This document shows, piece by piece, positions 35,001 to 42,799 of a DNA stretch of 64,000 nt. Numbering within the stretch: the stretch's first letter is position 1; each line of letters opens with the position of its first letter. The stretch is from Flagellimonas abyssi (GTDB lineage Bacteria; Bacteroidota; Bacteroidia; Flavobacteriales; Flavobacteriaceae): the NCBI RefSeq assembly GCF_019457905.1, contig NZ_JAHZSV010000007.1:186001-250000 (forward strand). The letters run 5' to 3'. A model generated the notes under the pieces. That model did no database searches, had not been told where the DNA came from, and worked only from the letters and a program-made list of their open reading frames with translations. Position numbers and translations under genes: made by a program.

Positions 35001-36460
35001 TTTACCAAGAGCAGGTGATGTTGCTCTCACAAAAATTGGCCGGGTTCTCCAAAGGTGATGCGGATGTACTCCGAAAAGCGATGGGTAAAAAGATTTTTGC
35101 CCTGCTGGAAAAACTAAAACCACAATTTTTGGATGGAGGTGAGAAAAACGGACACCCGAGGGATGTACTCGAAAAAATTTGGAAGGATTGGGAAGCTTTT
35201 GCCTCCTACGCTTTCAACAAGAGTCACTCTACCTGTTACGCCTACATCGCCTACCAAACAGCTTATCTAAAGGCCCACTACCCTGCCGAGTATATGGCCG
35301 CCGTGTTGTCCAACAACATGAACGACATTAAACAGGTTACCTTTTTTATGGAGGAGTGTAAACGAATGGGATTGGAAGTATTGGGGCCTGACGTCAACGA
35401 ATCCTACTACAAATTTGCCGTGAACAAGGACAATGCCGTACGTTTTGGCATGGGCGCCATTAAAGGTGTAGGTCGCTCTGCTGTGGAAACCATTGTTGAA
35501 AACCGAAAAGAAGGTGGGGCTTACCGATCTATCTTCGATTTGGCCAAACGTGTAGATTTGCGTGCCGCCAACAAAAAAGCCTTCGAGAATTTGGCGTTGG
35601 CTGGAGGTTTTGACTCTTTTGGAGATACGCATCGCGCACAATATTTCCATGATGATGGTGATGGCATCACGTTTTTAGAAAAAGCCGTGAAATATGGCTC
35701 TAAGTTCCAAGAAAACCAAAATTCATCACAGGTAAGTCTTTTTGGGGAAGCCAGCGAGGTTCAGATTCCCGAACCAATTGTTCCGCCATGTGAAGAATGG
35801 GGCACCATGGAAAAGCTACGCCGTGAAAAAGAAGTGGTCGGTATTTATATTTCGGGGCACCCGTTGGATGATTTCAAAAAAGAGATCAAGGCATTTTGCA
35901 AAAACACGGTTGCCGATTTCTCACGTTTGGAAGAGCATGTGAACCGGGAACTCACCGTTGCCGGTGTAATTACCGATGTGCAGCACCGCGTTTCCAAAAA
36001 CGGTAAAGGCTGGGGACTCTTCACGCTGGAAGATTACAACGAATCCTACGAACTAAGGATTTTTGGGGAGGAATACTTAAAGTTCCGCCACTTCTTAATG
36101 ATCAACTCCTTCGTGCACGTGCGTGCGTATGTACGCGAAGGCTGGGTAAATCGCGATACAGGCAAAAAAGGTGACCCTAGGCTCCAGTTCAACGACTTTA
36201 AACAGCTTCAGGATGTAATGGATGCCTTTGCCAAAAAACTTACCATCAAACTGAACATAGATCGTTTACAGGAGCAGCGCATCAGAACATTAAAGGACAC
36301 TTTAACATTACATAAAGGGGACCACCCGATAAGTTTTGTAATTTATGAGATGCAAGAGGAAATCAAACTCAAACTATCGAGCCGAAAACAGAAGGTAAAG
36401 ATTAACAGCGAGTTACTTTCCGAACTGGAAGCACATGAAATTCATTACAAATTGAATTAG
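32075..36460 (+). CDS. dnaE: DNA polymerase III alpha subunit with fused proofreading exonuclease
   Basis: 1461 residues, much longer than E. coli DnaE (1160). Residues 1-190 are a DEDDh exonuclease: YLIFDTETTGLP, GQNVGFDINIMG and AHNATADVEATTRC carry the acidic and histidine residues. From about 261 comes a PHP domain (FVHLHNHSQFSVL, ALTDHANMMG), then the palm with GPGRGSAAGSVV and catalytic MPDIDIDFDDEGR (Asp689, Asp691, Asp693), finger and helix-hairpin-helix regions, and an OB-fold near 1290. It is the replicative polymerase. The fused epsilon-like domain is typical of Bacteroidota and would give in-cis proofreading. Confidence 0.95.
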   Translation: MYLIFDTETTGLPKRWDAPITDTDNWPRCVQIAWQLHDELGNLIEHQDFLVKPEGFNIPYEAEQIHGISTALAEEKGVPLSEVLEAFNRALLQTKFVVGQNVGFDINIMGCEFHREEVQSPLTELPVLDTCTEHTAELCKIPGGRGGKFKLPTLTELHEFLFGEPFAEAHNATADVEATTRCFLELVRKKQYSYQELDVQPDYFERFSKANPQEIELIGLKHINLKAASKEIADALWAEDTGGISDEEIQENVETLEDEPFVHLHNHSQFSVLQSTINIKDLVKATADHGMPAVALTDHANMMGAFHFVKEVMGHNKAVKAKNEELIANGEQPTEKEITPIVGCEFFVCEDHTNKNVKDYGHQIVLLAKNKKGYHNLAKMSSIAYTNGFYYVPRIDKKVIEQYKEDIIALTGNLYGEVPNKILNVGENQAEEALLWWKEQFGDDFYIEIMRHGQEDEDRVNQVLVRMAKDHNVKLVATNNTYYCDKKDAEAHDILLCVKDGEKQSTPIGRGRGYRYGLPNQEYYFKSSDEMKELFKDLPEAILNIKEIVDKIEPYDLASDILLPKFSIPEEFKDPQDDVDGGNRGENAYLRHITYKGAEKRYGELTDEIRDRIDFELEIIKNSGYPGYFLIVEDFIREARNMDVSVGPGRGSAAGSVVAYCLTITNIDPLKYDLLFERFLNPDRVSMPDIDIDFDDEGRSRVMDYVINKYGANQVAQIITYGTMAAKSSIRDTARVLDLPLGDADRIAKLIPNMSKLNKIFGVDEADLKKKFRSEELEKVYELLNIAETDDLEGQTLKMARVLEGSLRNTGIHACGVIITPDDITNFVPVSVAKDSDLYVTQFDNSVVESAGLLKMDFLGLKTLTLIKDTVKIVKARTGIELVPDDFPLDDEKTYELFQRGETVGVFQYESPGMQKHMKNLKPTVFDDLIAMNALYRPGPMEYIPSFIARKHGDEEITYDLPDMEEYLQETYGITVYQEQVMLLSQKLAGFSKGDADVLRKAMGKKIFALLEKLKPQFLDGGEKNGHPRDVLEKIWKDWEAFASYAFNKSHSTCYAYIAYQTAYLKAHYPAEYMAAVLSNNMNDIKQVTFFMEECKRMGLEVLGPDVNESYYKFAVNKDNAVRFGMGAIKGVGRSAVETIVENRKEGGAYRSIFDLAKRVDLRAANKKAFENLALAGGFDSFGDTHRAQYFHDDGDGITFLEKAVKYGSKFQENQNSSQVSLFGEASEVQIPEPIVPPCEEWGTMEKLRREKEVVGIYISGHPLDDFKKEIKAFCKNTVADFSRLEEHVNRELTVAGVITDVQHRVSKNGKGWGLFTLEDYNESYELRIFGEEYLKFRHFLMINSFVHVRAYVREGWVNRDTGKKGDPRLQFNDFKQLQDVMDAFAKKLTIKLNIDRLQEQRIRTLKDTLTLHKGDHPISFVIYEMQEEIKLKLSSRKQKVKINSELLSELEAHEIHYKLN

Positions 36461-36465
36461 ACCAT

Positions 36466-36490
36466 AATTATTGTCAATGGCGCAATAATT
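36466..36490. repeat. Hairpin after dnaE
   Basis: AATTATTG (36466-36473) and CAATAATT (36483-36490) form an 8-base stem with a 9-base loop, starting 5 bases after the dnaE stop. There is no proper T-run, so it may be an RNA-stabilising or weak terminating structure. Confidence 0.4.
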
Positions 36491-36533
36491 AAAACGAATA
36501 CGCCCTGTGTAAGTTAGATGGGCATTATTTGAC

Positions 36534-36541
36534 TAACTTTG
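36534..36541 (+). promoter_or_regulatory. trxA promoter (-7 element)
   Basis: TAACTTTG matches the Bacteroidota sigma-ABfr -7 consensus TAnnTTTG, 21 bases before the trxA start codon. A GTTAG about 20 bases upstream is a poor -33 element. Confidence 0.55.
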
Positions 36542-36562
36542 TATAATATTAAAATAAATAAG

Positions 36563-36880
36563 ATGGCACTAGAAATAACAGATGCGACTTTTGACGAAGT
36601 TGTTTTAAAAAGTGACAAGCCTGTCCTGGTAGATTTTTGGGCAGCATGGTGTGGACCTTGTAGAATGGTAGGTCCGATCATTGAAGAAGTAGGACAAGAA
36701 TACGATGGCAAAGCTGTTGTTGGTAAAGTTGATGTTGACGCAAACCAACAGTTTGCCGCTAAATACGGTGTACGTAATATCCCTACTGTTTTGGTTTTTA
36801 AAGATGGTGAAGTTGTAAACCGTCAAGTAGGTGTATCTCCCAAAAAAACCTATACAGATGCTATTGATGCAGCACTGTAA
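36563..36880 (+). CDS. trxA: Thioredoxin
   Basis: 105 residues from the ATG at 36563; an upstream in-frame start at 36539 would overlap the promoter -7 element. The active site is WCGPC with Cys30 and Cys33, and the cis-proline is in RNIPTVLVF. Cytoplasmic dithiol reductant for ribonucleotide reductase, peroxiredoxins and others. Monocistronic between its own promoter and a strong terminator. Confidence 0.96.
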   Translation: MALEITDATFDEVVLKSDKPVLVDFWAAWCGPCRMVGPIIEEVGQEYDGKAVVGKVDVDANQQFAAKYGVRNIPTVLVFKDGEVVNRQVGVSPKKTYTDAIDAAL

Positions 36881-36903
36881 AACAAAACTCGGAATTAGAT
36901 TTT

Positions 36904-36936
36904 AAAAAAGGTTTGGCATTAGCCAAACCTTTTTTA
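36904..36936. terminator. Strong bidirectional terminator after trxA
   Basis: AAAAAAGGTTTGGC (36904-36917) pairs with GCCAAACCTTTTTT (36922-36935) around ATTA, giving a 14-base stem with A- and T-tracts on either side. Confidence 0.9.
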
Positions 36937-36962
36937 TTTTATCTTGTCTGCAGAAATCAGTT

Positions 36963-37892
36963 ATGGACGTACGATCGGAACTTAGCAAAGCGACCCTTTT
37001 CCAAAACTTGGAGCTTTTGGCCCATCAAATTGTGGAAGGGTTTATCAGTGGTATTCATAAAAGTCCGTTCCATGGATTTTCGGCGGAGTTTGCCGAACAT
37101 AAAATTTATAACCTAGGACAGAGCACCAAACATATAGATTGGAAGCTTTTTGCCCGTACGGACCGCCTATACACCAAACGCTTTGAGGACGAGACCAACC
37201 TTCGCTGCCATATGATTTTGGACAACTCGACTTCCATGTACTATCCGGAAGTGAAGGAATATTCCTTGGACAATCTAAACAAAATTGGTTTTGGGGTACT
37301 TTCCATTGCTGCCTTAATGCAAGTTTTGAAAAAGCAAAGGGACGCCGTTGGGCTAAGTATTTATTCCAACACCTATGATTTCCATGCTTCGGAAAAAAAC
37401 AGTGAGCGCCATTTTCAGATGCTGTATTCCAAATTAAACGAAGTAGCTGTTCATGGAAGGAAGTCTGAAGAGACCAAAACCTATACATTTCTTCATCAAA
37501 TAGCAGAAAAAATACACCGCAGGAGCCTGATTTTTCTGTTTACCGATATGTTCCAGACGGAAACAGAAGAGGAAAAATTGTTTGAAGCCCTGCGCCATCT
37601 CAAATACAACAAGCATTCCGTGGTTCTTTTCCATCTGTTGGACAACGCACACGAGCTCCATTTTGATTTTGAGAATACCCCCAAACGTTTCGTAGATGTG
37701 GAAACGGGCGAACAAATAGATTTATATGCCGATTCGATTAAAAAAGCCTACTCGGAAAGAGTATTACAATACCAAAAGGAACTAAAACTAAAATGTGCAC
37801 AGTACCAGATAAAGTATGTGGATGTGGACATAGGTTCCAATTTCTCACAAGTTTTGAATTCCTTTATGATCGAGCGACAAAAATTTGCCTAA
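36963..37892 (+). CDS. DUF58 domain protein
   Basis: 309 residues. The DUF58 signature is clear: GIHKSPFHGFSAEFAEHKIYNLGQ region, then STKHIDWKLFARTDRLYTKRFEDE, followed by a von Willebrand A-like core with the metal-binding DNSTSMYY (DxSxS). DUF58 proteins usually work with a MoxR AAA+ ATPase in complex maturation or envelope stress; no MoxR gene is next to it in this window, so it is either an orphan or its partner lies elsewhere. Confidence 0.9.
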   Translation: MDVRSELSKATLFQNLELLAHQIVEGFISGIHKSPFHGFSAEFAEHKIYNLGQSTKHIDWKLFARTDRLYTKRFEDETNLRCHMILDNSTSMYYPEVKEYSLDNLNKIGFGVLSIAALMQVLKKQRDAVGLSIYSNTYDFHASEKNSERHFQMLYSKLNEVAVHGRKSEETKTYTFLHQIAEKIHRRSLIFLFTDMFQTETEEEKLFEALRHLKYNKHSVVLFHLLDNAHELHFDFENTPKRFVDVETGEQIDLYADSIKKAYSERVLQYQKELKLKCAQYQIKYVDVDIGSNFSQVLNSFMIERQKFA

Positions 37893-37910
37893 ACATTTTT
37901 AAAAAAATGT

Positions 37911-37942
37911 TTTGCCATATCCGAAATGAGAATGTATATTTG
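37911..37942 (+). promoter_or_regulatory. Promoter of tRNA-Asp
   Basis: TTTG (37911-37914) and TATATTTG (37935-37942) are separated by 20 bases, an almost perfect match to the Bacteroidota -33 TTTG and -7 TAnnTTTG elements. It lies about 75 bases upstream of the tRNA. Confidence 0.75.
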
Positions 37943-38015
37943 CACTCGCTTTAAAAAAGCAATGAACAAGATTTGAATCCGACTGTTGTCGGAGTCTTGC
38001 AAAGATAAAATCATT

Positions 38016-38089
38016 GGTCTGGTAGTTCAGTTGGTTAGAATACCTGCCTGTCACGCAGGGGGTCGCGGGTTCGAGTCCCGTCCAGACCG
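38016..38089 (+). tRNA. tRNA-Asp (anticodon GTC)
   Basis: 74 bases fold as a cloverleaf: acceptor GGTCTGG/CCAGACC with discriminator G at 38089, anticodon stem CCTGC/GCAGG with loop CTGTCAC (anticodon GTC at 38050-38052), and T arm with TTCGAGTC. CCA is not encoded. Confidence 0.97.
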
Positions 38090-38090
38090 C

Positions 38091-38119
38091 AAAAAGCTCC
38101 GATTACTCGGAGCTTTTTT
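38091..38119 (+). terminator. Terminator after tRNA-Asp
   Basis: GCTCCGA (38096-38102) and TCGGAGC (38107-38113) form a 7-base stem with a 4-base loop, flanked by A5 and T6, directly after the tRNA. Confidence 0.92.
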
Positions 38120-38200
38120 GGTTTTACACCTTTCTTTATTTTAATAAAAAGTCCCCATTACCAAGGCAACAGGGACTTACTTTCAATCAGTACAAATTAT

Positions 38201-39031
38201 TTATTCAGAAACAATAAAAAGACTTGCAATAGCGACCGCATCATCACCTGATAATGCTTCGTCATATGCTTCTGTAGATGCTTCCATGCTAAACGGAGCA
38301 TCACTTCCTAGAGTGGTGACGTCCACGCCTCCCTGAACTACATTTTCCTCACCGTTGTATACAGCTTGTGTAGCTTCTGGCATACCGGCGCCACGCTCAT
38401 TGTTGGTGATCCAGCCTTTAAGGCCTCTCAATCTTCTTACTTCAGAGGCGTGCATGGCTTCTACAGCATGTATCTGCAAAGCAGGAGTCAAAAAGTCAGA
38501 CCCCAACAAGTTTCCTGCCTGCCCTTTGTAGGCCCTTACCCCAGTATCTTCAAACGCCTGGGCGAGTGCCAATAACTGGGCATATGCGGTTTCTTGGCCC
38601 ACACCATTATCATTAAAAGGGTCAAAAGCGCCTCCGGCAGTAAAATCAAAAGTGGGTTTTTCTACCGGGGTAACCCCTGCACCTTCCAATCCAGCAATCA
38701 GAAAATCAACATGCGCCTGCTCATGCTTGGAAATTTGCATATAAACTGTTTCTGGCCTACCACTTGGCAATACTCCTGACTGAAGTGCCAAATCGTAAAA
38801 CTCATCTTCCAAATATTCCAAGGTCAATGCCAATTGCAATGCGCTCACGGGGTCACTACCCGAATCTTGGGCAAAGGTTTTGTTCGGCATTGTGGCCAAA
38901 CCAAATGGAATTGCACTTAGAACCGCTTTTTTACCAAGGGAACCTAAGGTCCCGAACATGTCTCGGCGTGAAGGCTTACCCTCTAATAGAGCTTCATTCG
39001 TAAATCCGTCCAAAAATTTTATAATATCCAT
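38201..39031 (-). CDS. Ferritin-like domain protein with Tat-like signal (second of pair)
   Basis: 276 residues. A PSRRDMFGTLGSLG motif near residues 21-34 followed by a hydrophobic stretch looks like a twin-arginine signal placed after an N-terminal helix. The body is a ferritin-like bundle (PF13668 type): LALTLEYLEDEFYDLAL, ISKHEQAHVDFLIAGL, FEDTGVRAYKGQ and IHAVEAMHASEVRRLRG supply Glu and His at di-metal positions. Probably exported folded to the periplasm. Iron or manganese binding is inferred. It follows the paralogue upstream by 22 bases. Confidence 0.82.
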   Translation of the reverse strand: MDIIKFLDGFTNEALLEGKPSRRDMFGTLGSLGKKAVLSAIPFGLATMPNKTFAQDSGSDPVSALQLALTLEYLEDEFYDLALQSGVLPSGRPETVYMQISKHEQAHVDFLIAGLEGAGVTPVEKPTFDFTAGGAFDPFNDNGVGQETAYAQLLALAQAFEDTGVRAYKGQAGNLLGSDFLTPALQIHAVEAMHASEVRRLRGLKGWITNNERGAGMPEATQAVYNGEENVVQGGVDVTTLGSDAPFSMEASTEAYDEALSGDDAVAIASLFIVSE

Positions 39032-39053
39032 ATCGTATATCTTTTTTTAAAGT

Positions 39054-39797
39054 TTAAGGTAAATTGTTTGCTGTGAAAGAAGTCTGTATGAATCCCGTAT
39101 CTCCTACTGCGGAAAGAACCACTGATGGGTCCAAAGCTGCCGCCAGTCCGGTGTCCGTAGTTACATAATCATCTCCGGCAAAATCTGCGGAACCTGGGTT
39201 AAGTAGTGTCCGAATCGCGGAAGCATGTCTCGCCTCTACAGATACAATTTTCCCTGCCAGTAACAGATATCCAGGGTTACTGATCAGGCGGCCTGCGCCA
39301 TTGTAGGCTGCTACTCCAGTATCTTCCAATACACTTGCCGTGGTAAGCACTTGCTCCCTGTTGTTGAAATCCAAATCACCGTAATCAAATTCCAGTGTTG
39401 GAAGTACTAAGTCGGTATTCCCGTCAACAGCTGCTGTGATAGCGGTCTTAAAAAAGTCCCTATGGTTTACCTCATGATAATAAAGGTCGGTCAGGATTTG
39501 CATTTCTTCATCCGATATATTTCCATAAAAGGAGTTTACGACCTTGGTGTAGAAATCAGCTTCCAACTGTTCCAGTGCATACGCATAATTAAGGACACCC
39601 AAATCTCCTTGACCAAGATCAAAAATAGCTGGATTTGGATTCGGGTCTGGGTCCGGCATCATCCCCATTCCATTGTCATCGTTGCTACAGGCCACCAAAA
39701 GACCAGCCCCAACAACTCCCATACCTCCCAATTTTAGAAACTGGCGGCGGTTTGTTGCCTTTTCTACCGGTTTTACTTTGACTATACTTTTTCTCAT
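39054..39797 (-). CDS. Ferritin-like domain Tat lipoprotein (first of pair)
   Basis: 247 residues. The N-terminus has the twin-arginine motif NRRQFLKLGG, then a hydrophobic segment ending at the lipobox LLVACS, so the product should be a Tat-exported lipoprotein. A Pro/Asp-rich linker follows. The ferritin-like core has YALEQLEADFYTKV, LYYHEVNHRDFFKTAI, LEDTGVAAYNGAG and VSVEARHASAIRTLL, matching the metal-ligand pattern of its downstream paralogue. Both are widely found as a pair in Flavobacteriaceae; their role is not established. Confidence 0.85.
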   Translation of the reverse strand: MRKSIVKVKPVEKATNRRQFLKLGGMGVVGAGLLVACSNDDNGMGMMPDPDPNPNPAIFDLGQGDLGVLNYAYALEQLEADFYTKVVNSFYGNISDEEMQILTDLYYHEVNHRDFFKTAITAAVDGNTDLVLPTLEFDYGDLDFNNREQVLTTASVLEDTGVAAYNGAGRLISNPGYLLLAGKIVSVEARHASAIRTLLNPGSADFAGDDYVTTDTGLAAALDPSVVLSAVGDTGFIQTSFTANNLP

Positions 39798-40153
39798 AAG
39801 GCGAATTGTTTTAAAAGGTTAATACAATTCTACTTACGAGGTATATGAGAAGTGGTTTGGTATAAAGTGTTAAAAAAATGCAAAACCATATAAAATCACA
39901 TCGACACAATACTGGAATATTCAAAAAAACGAACGATTTCTTGTAACAAGGATCAACGAGGCGACCATAAATTATCCATAACTGATTTTAATCGAAAAGG
40001 CTTATACCCCATTGTAAATCATAGTTATACAATTTAATTTTTCCGTGATAGTGTCAACATCTCCCCTTTTATAATCTTTACTTCATCACACATTTTGAAT
40101 TTCAATGGAGACAATCACTATTCACCAAAAGAAATTCAATAAAATTGAAGTAT
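39798..40153. other. 356-base AT-rich intergenic region
   Basis: No convincing open frame, RNA or strong hairpin is visible on either strand. It must contain the promoter of the ferritin-like pair on the minus strand, but I find no clear TAnnTTTG match. Confidence 0.5.
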
Positions 40154-40369
40154 ATGGACGAAATCAATGATAATTTGAGTTACGGAACAGAAAAAGAGGT
40201 AATTATTATCACTGGGAGCAACGGCCTCATTGGATCCTTGTTGATAGAAAGATTATCCAAAAAATACCTGGTCGTTGGCTTAGACCGGACACACCCTTCT
40301 TACTCGCCCCACCAAGCCGAAAGCATAAATTTTGATGTAACCGATGAAAAGCCATCCACGTTGCCTTAA
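40154..40369 (+). pseudogene. 5' fragment of an NAD-dependent epimerase/SDR gene
   Basis: 71 codons from the ATG at 40154. The sequence is the start of an extended short-chain dehydrogenase: VIIITGSNGLIGSLLIERL contains the TGxxGxxG NAD(P)-binding loop, then KYLVVGLDRTHP and INFDVTD, the second strand and adenine-binding Asp. The protein stops there, at about a fifth of the usual 300 or more residues, and no continuation is visible downstream in any frame. Immediately beyond lies the 5' fragment of transaldolase on the other strand, so both appear to have lost their 3' ends in one deletion. Confidence 0.72.
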
Positions 40370-40407
40370 ACCATATGTGGACTCTGGGGAAATTACGAAA
40401 CAATATC

Positions 40408-40509
40408 CTAAATCTTCCGAACTAGTTGACCGGAATCCATCAGGTTACGATCCAGAAAATCCAGCCATATGCTTTGTCCATGTTTGATTATTTCTGCTAA
40501 ATTGTTCAT
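40408..40509 (-). pseudogene. 5' fragment of transaldolase
   Basis: 33 codons from the ATG at 40509 to a TAG at 40408-40410. The sequence MNNLAEIIKHGQSIWLDFLD, then RNLMDSGQLVRKI, matches the N-terminus of transaldolase (LxxLxxxGQSVWLDxxxRxLxxSGEL). The expected EDGxxGVTSNPxIF continuation is absent. It lies downstream of transketolase on the same strand, the usual partner in the non-oxidative pentose phosphate pathway, so an ancestral tkt-tal operon seems to have been truncated. A functional transaldolase elsewhere in the genome is expected. Confidence 0.65.
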
Positions 40510-40543
40510 GTTCTATTCTTTCTATATCCTACATTCCTTTTTA

Positions 40544-42538
40544 CTATACCAATGCCAAGGCTCTTTCAACTACATTTTCCACAGTAAAGCCATACGCTTG
40601 TAATACCTCTTCGCCGGGAGCAGATTCACCAAATCCTTCGACCCCGATAACATCGCCTTCATCCGTCACATATTTGCCCCAGCCCATGGGTGATGCAGCC
40701 TCAACAGCCAATCGCTTCCGCAAGTCCTTGGGAAGCACAATTTCTTTGTACTCTTTACTCTGTTCTTCAAAGAGTTCCCATGACGGCATGCTCACAACAC
40801 GTGCATCAATATTCTTCTCCTTTAGTTTTTCTTGGGCGGCCAAGACCAATTGCACCTCTGAACCGGTACCAATAAGAATGATTTCAGGGTCATTTTGGGC
40901 CTCAGAAATTATGTAGGCACCTTTTTCCAGCGACTTTGCCTTAGTATATTTTTCTTGGTCGATGATGGGAAGCCCTTGCCGGGTAAGGGCAATGGCGACC
41001 GGTCCTCCAGAATGTTGGATGGCTACACGCCATGCCTGGGCGGCCTCGTTGGCATCTGCGGGACGGATGACTATAAGGTTGGGGACGGCCCTGAGCCCTA
41101 CCAGCTGTTCTACTGGCTGATGAGTGGTACCATCTTCCCCTAGCCCTATACTATCGTGGGTAAAAACGATGATGGGCCGTATCTTCATAATGGCGGCTAA
41201 TCGGATGGGAGGCCTCATGTAATCAGAGAATATGAGGAAGGTGGCCCCATAAGGTATCAGATAGTTGCTCAGGGCCATTCCGTTTAAAATGGCGCCCATA
41301 GCATGTTCACGCACGCCGAAATGAAAGTTGCGCCCGTCCCTAACACGTGCAGAGAATGATTCATAATCTTTCAATTCCGTAGCTGTGGAGGGGGCAAGAT
41401 CGGCGGACCCTCCCAATAAATTGGGCAACTGCCCGGCTATAGCGTTCAATGCCTTTCCAGAGGCTTTTCGTGTGGCCATTTTATCGCCAGGCTCAAAAAT
41501 GGGCAACTTTTCTTCCCAACCGCTCGGAAGATTCCCTGTGGTCATTTGTTCGTATTCTTCAGCAAGTTCTGGGTATTTCTCTTTATATTTTTTAAACAGT
41601 TTTTTCCATTCCTGCTCTTTTTTTTCACCCTTTTTTCCTGCTTCTCGATAGAACTGCAACACTTCGTCATCCACTACAAATTTGGCTTCTGGATCAAAAC
41701 CGAATTTTTTCTTGACCAGTTTTACCTCATCTTCTCCCAAAGGTGAACCATGGGCCTCCCCGGTATCCTGTTTGTTGGGACTGCCATAGGCAATATGGGT
41801 GCGTACCTTTATAAGGGAAGGACGTTCGCTCTCTTCTCCAGCTTTTATAATTGCTTTGGAGAGTGCTTCTACATTATTACCATCATCCAGTTCCTGTACG
41901 TGCCATCCATAGGATTGAAAGCGTTTGGAGGTGTTATCTGAAAATGTGATACTGGTGTCACCTTCTATGGAGATATGGTTGTCATCATACAAATAAATGA
42001 TATTGCCCAACTTTAAATGCCCTGCCAACGAAGCAGCTTCCGCACTTATTCCTTCCATAAGGTCTCCATCGCTACAAATCGCATACACCTTATAATCGAA
42101 TAAATCAAAATCGGGTTTGTTGAACCGCGCGGCCATATATTTTTGGGCAATGGCCATACCCACGCCATTAGCAAAACCTTGGCCCAACGGCCCTGTGGTA
42201 ACCTCCACGCCGTCCAACAAGTGTTTTTCGGGGTGCCCGGCCGTTTTGCTATGCAACTGCCTAAAATCTTTTAAATCATCCATGTTGATGTCATACCCTG
42301 TCAAATACAAAAAATTGTACTGGAGAATACAGGCATGGCCAGCAGAAAGTATGAATCTATCACGATTGGCCCAATCAGGGTTTTTTGGGTTATAATCCAT
42401 CACCTGTGCCCAAAGTATATGCCCCATGGGCGCAAGTGCCATTGCTGTGCCCGGGTGTCCGGACTCAGCTTGTTGTACGGCATCTGCCGATAGTATTCTT
42501 ACGGTATCAATTGCTCTTTGTTCTTTGGTTTTGCTCAT
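40544..42538 (-). CDS. tkt: Transketolase
   Basis: 664 residues from the ATG at 42538 (MSKTKEQRAIDT); a further 34 codons are open upstream but do not resemble the family. Thiamine diphosphate binding is shown by ICSDGDLMEG followed by GNIIYLYDDN. Other blocks are ESGHPGTAMALAPMGH, TGPLGQGFANGVGMAIA, HDSIGLGEDGTTHQPVEQL and the C-terminal GTGSEVQL. It transfers two-carbon units between sugar phosphates. Its former downstream neighbour, transaldolase, is reduced to a remnant. Confidence 0.95.
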   Translation of the reverse strand: MSKTKEQRAIDTVRILSADAVQQAESGHPGTAMALAPMGHILWAQVMDYNPKNPDWANRDRFILSAGHACILQYNFLYLTGYDINMDDLKDFRQLHSKTAGHPEKHLLDGVEVTTGPLGQGFANGVGMAIAQKYMAARFNKPDFDLFDYKVYAICSDGDLMEGISAEAASLAGHLKLGNIIYLYDDNHISIEGDTSITFSDNTSKRFQSYGWHVQELDDGNNVEALSKAIIKAGEESERPSLIKVRTHIAYGSPNKQDTGEAHGSPLGEDEVKLVKKKFGFDPEAKFVVDDEVLQFYREAGKKGEKKEQEWKKLFKKYKEKYPELAEEYEQMTTGNLPSGWEEKLPIFEPGDKMATRKASGKALNAIAGQLPNLLGGSADLAPSTATELKDYESFSARVRDGRNFHFGVREHAMGAILNGMALSNYLIPYGATFLIFSDYMRPPIRLAAIMKIRPIIVFTHDSIGLGEDGTTHQPVEQLVGLRAVPNLIVIRPADANEAAQAWRVAIQHSGGPVAIALTRQGLPIIDQEKYTKAKSLEKGAYIISEAQNDPEIILIGTGSEVQLVLAAQEKLKEKNIDARVVSMPSWELFEEQSKEYKEIVLPKDLRKRLAVEAASPMGWGKYVTDEGDVIGVEGFGESAPGEEVLQAYGFTVENVVERALALV

Positions 42539-42799
42539 ATTCGGGAATTTATGTTTGTTGAAATACACTTCAATACCTATATGATATCCATTTTGTATGC
42601 TATTGATTGATGGTATCCATAAAAAAATTGGTTCAAACAAAGCAATCCATCGCGGACAATCAGAAATGTGACAACGGTTGATGGAATTTCAACACAACCC
42701 GATACCATTCAAGTTATTTCCTTTTGCGTCAATCTAAGGAATTATGTAGGCTTATCTTTTTGAGCGAACATAAGTTTTAACCTTAAAAAATTAGATATC

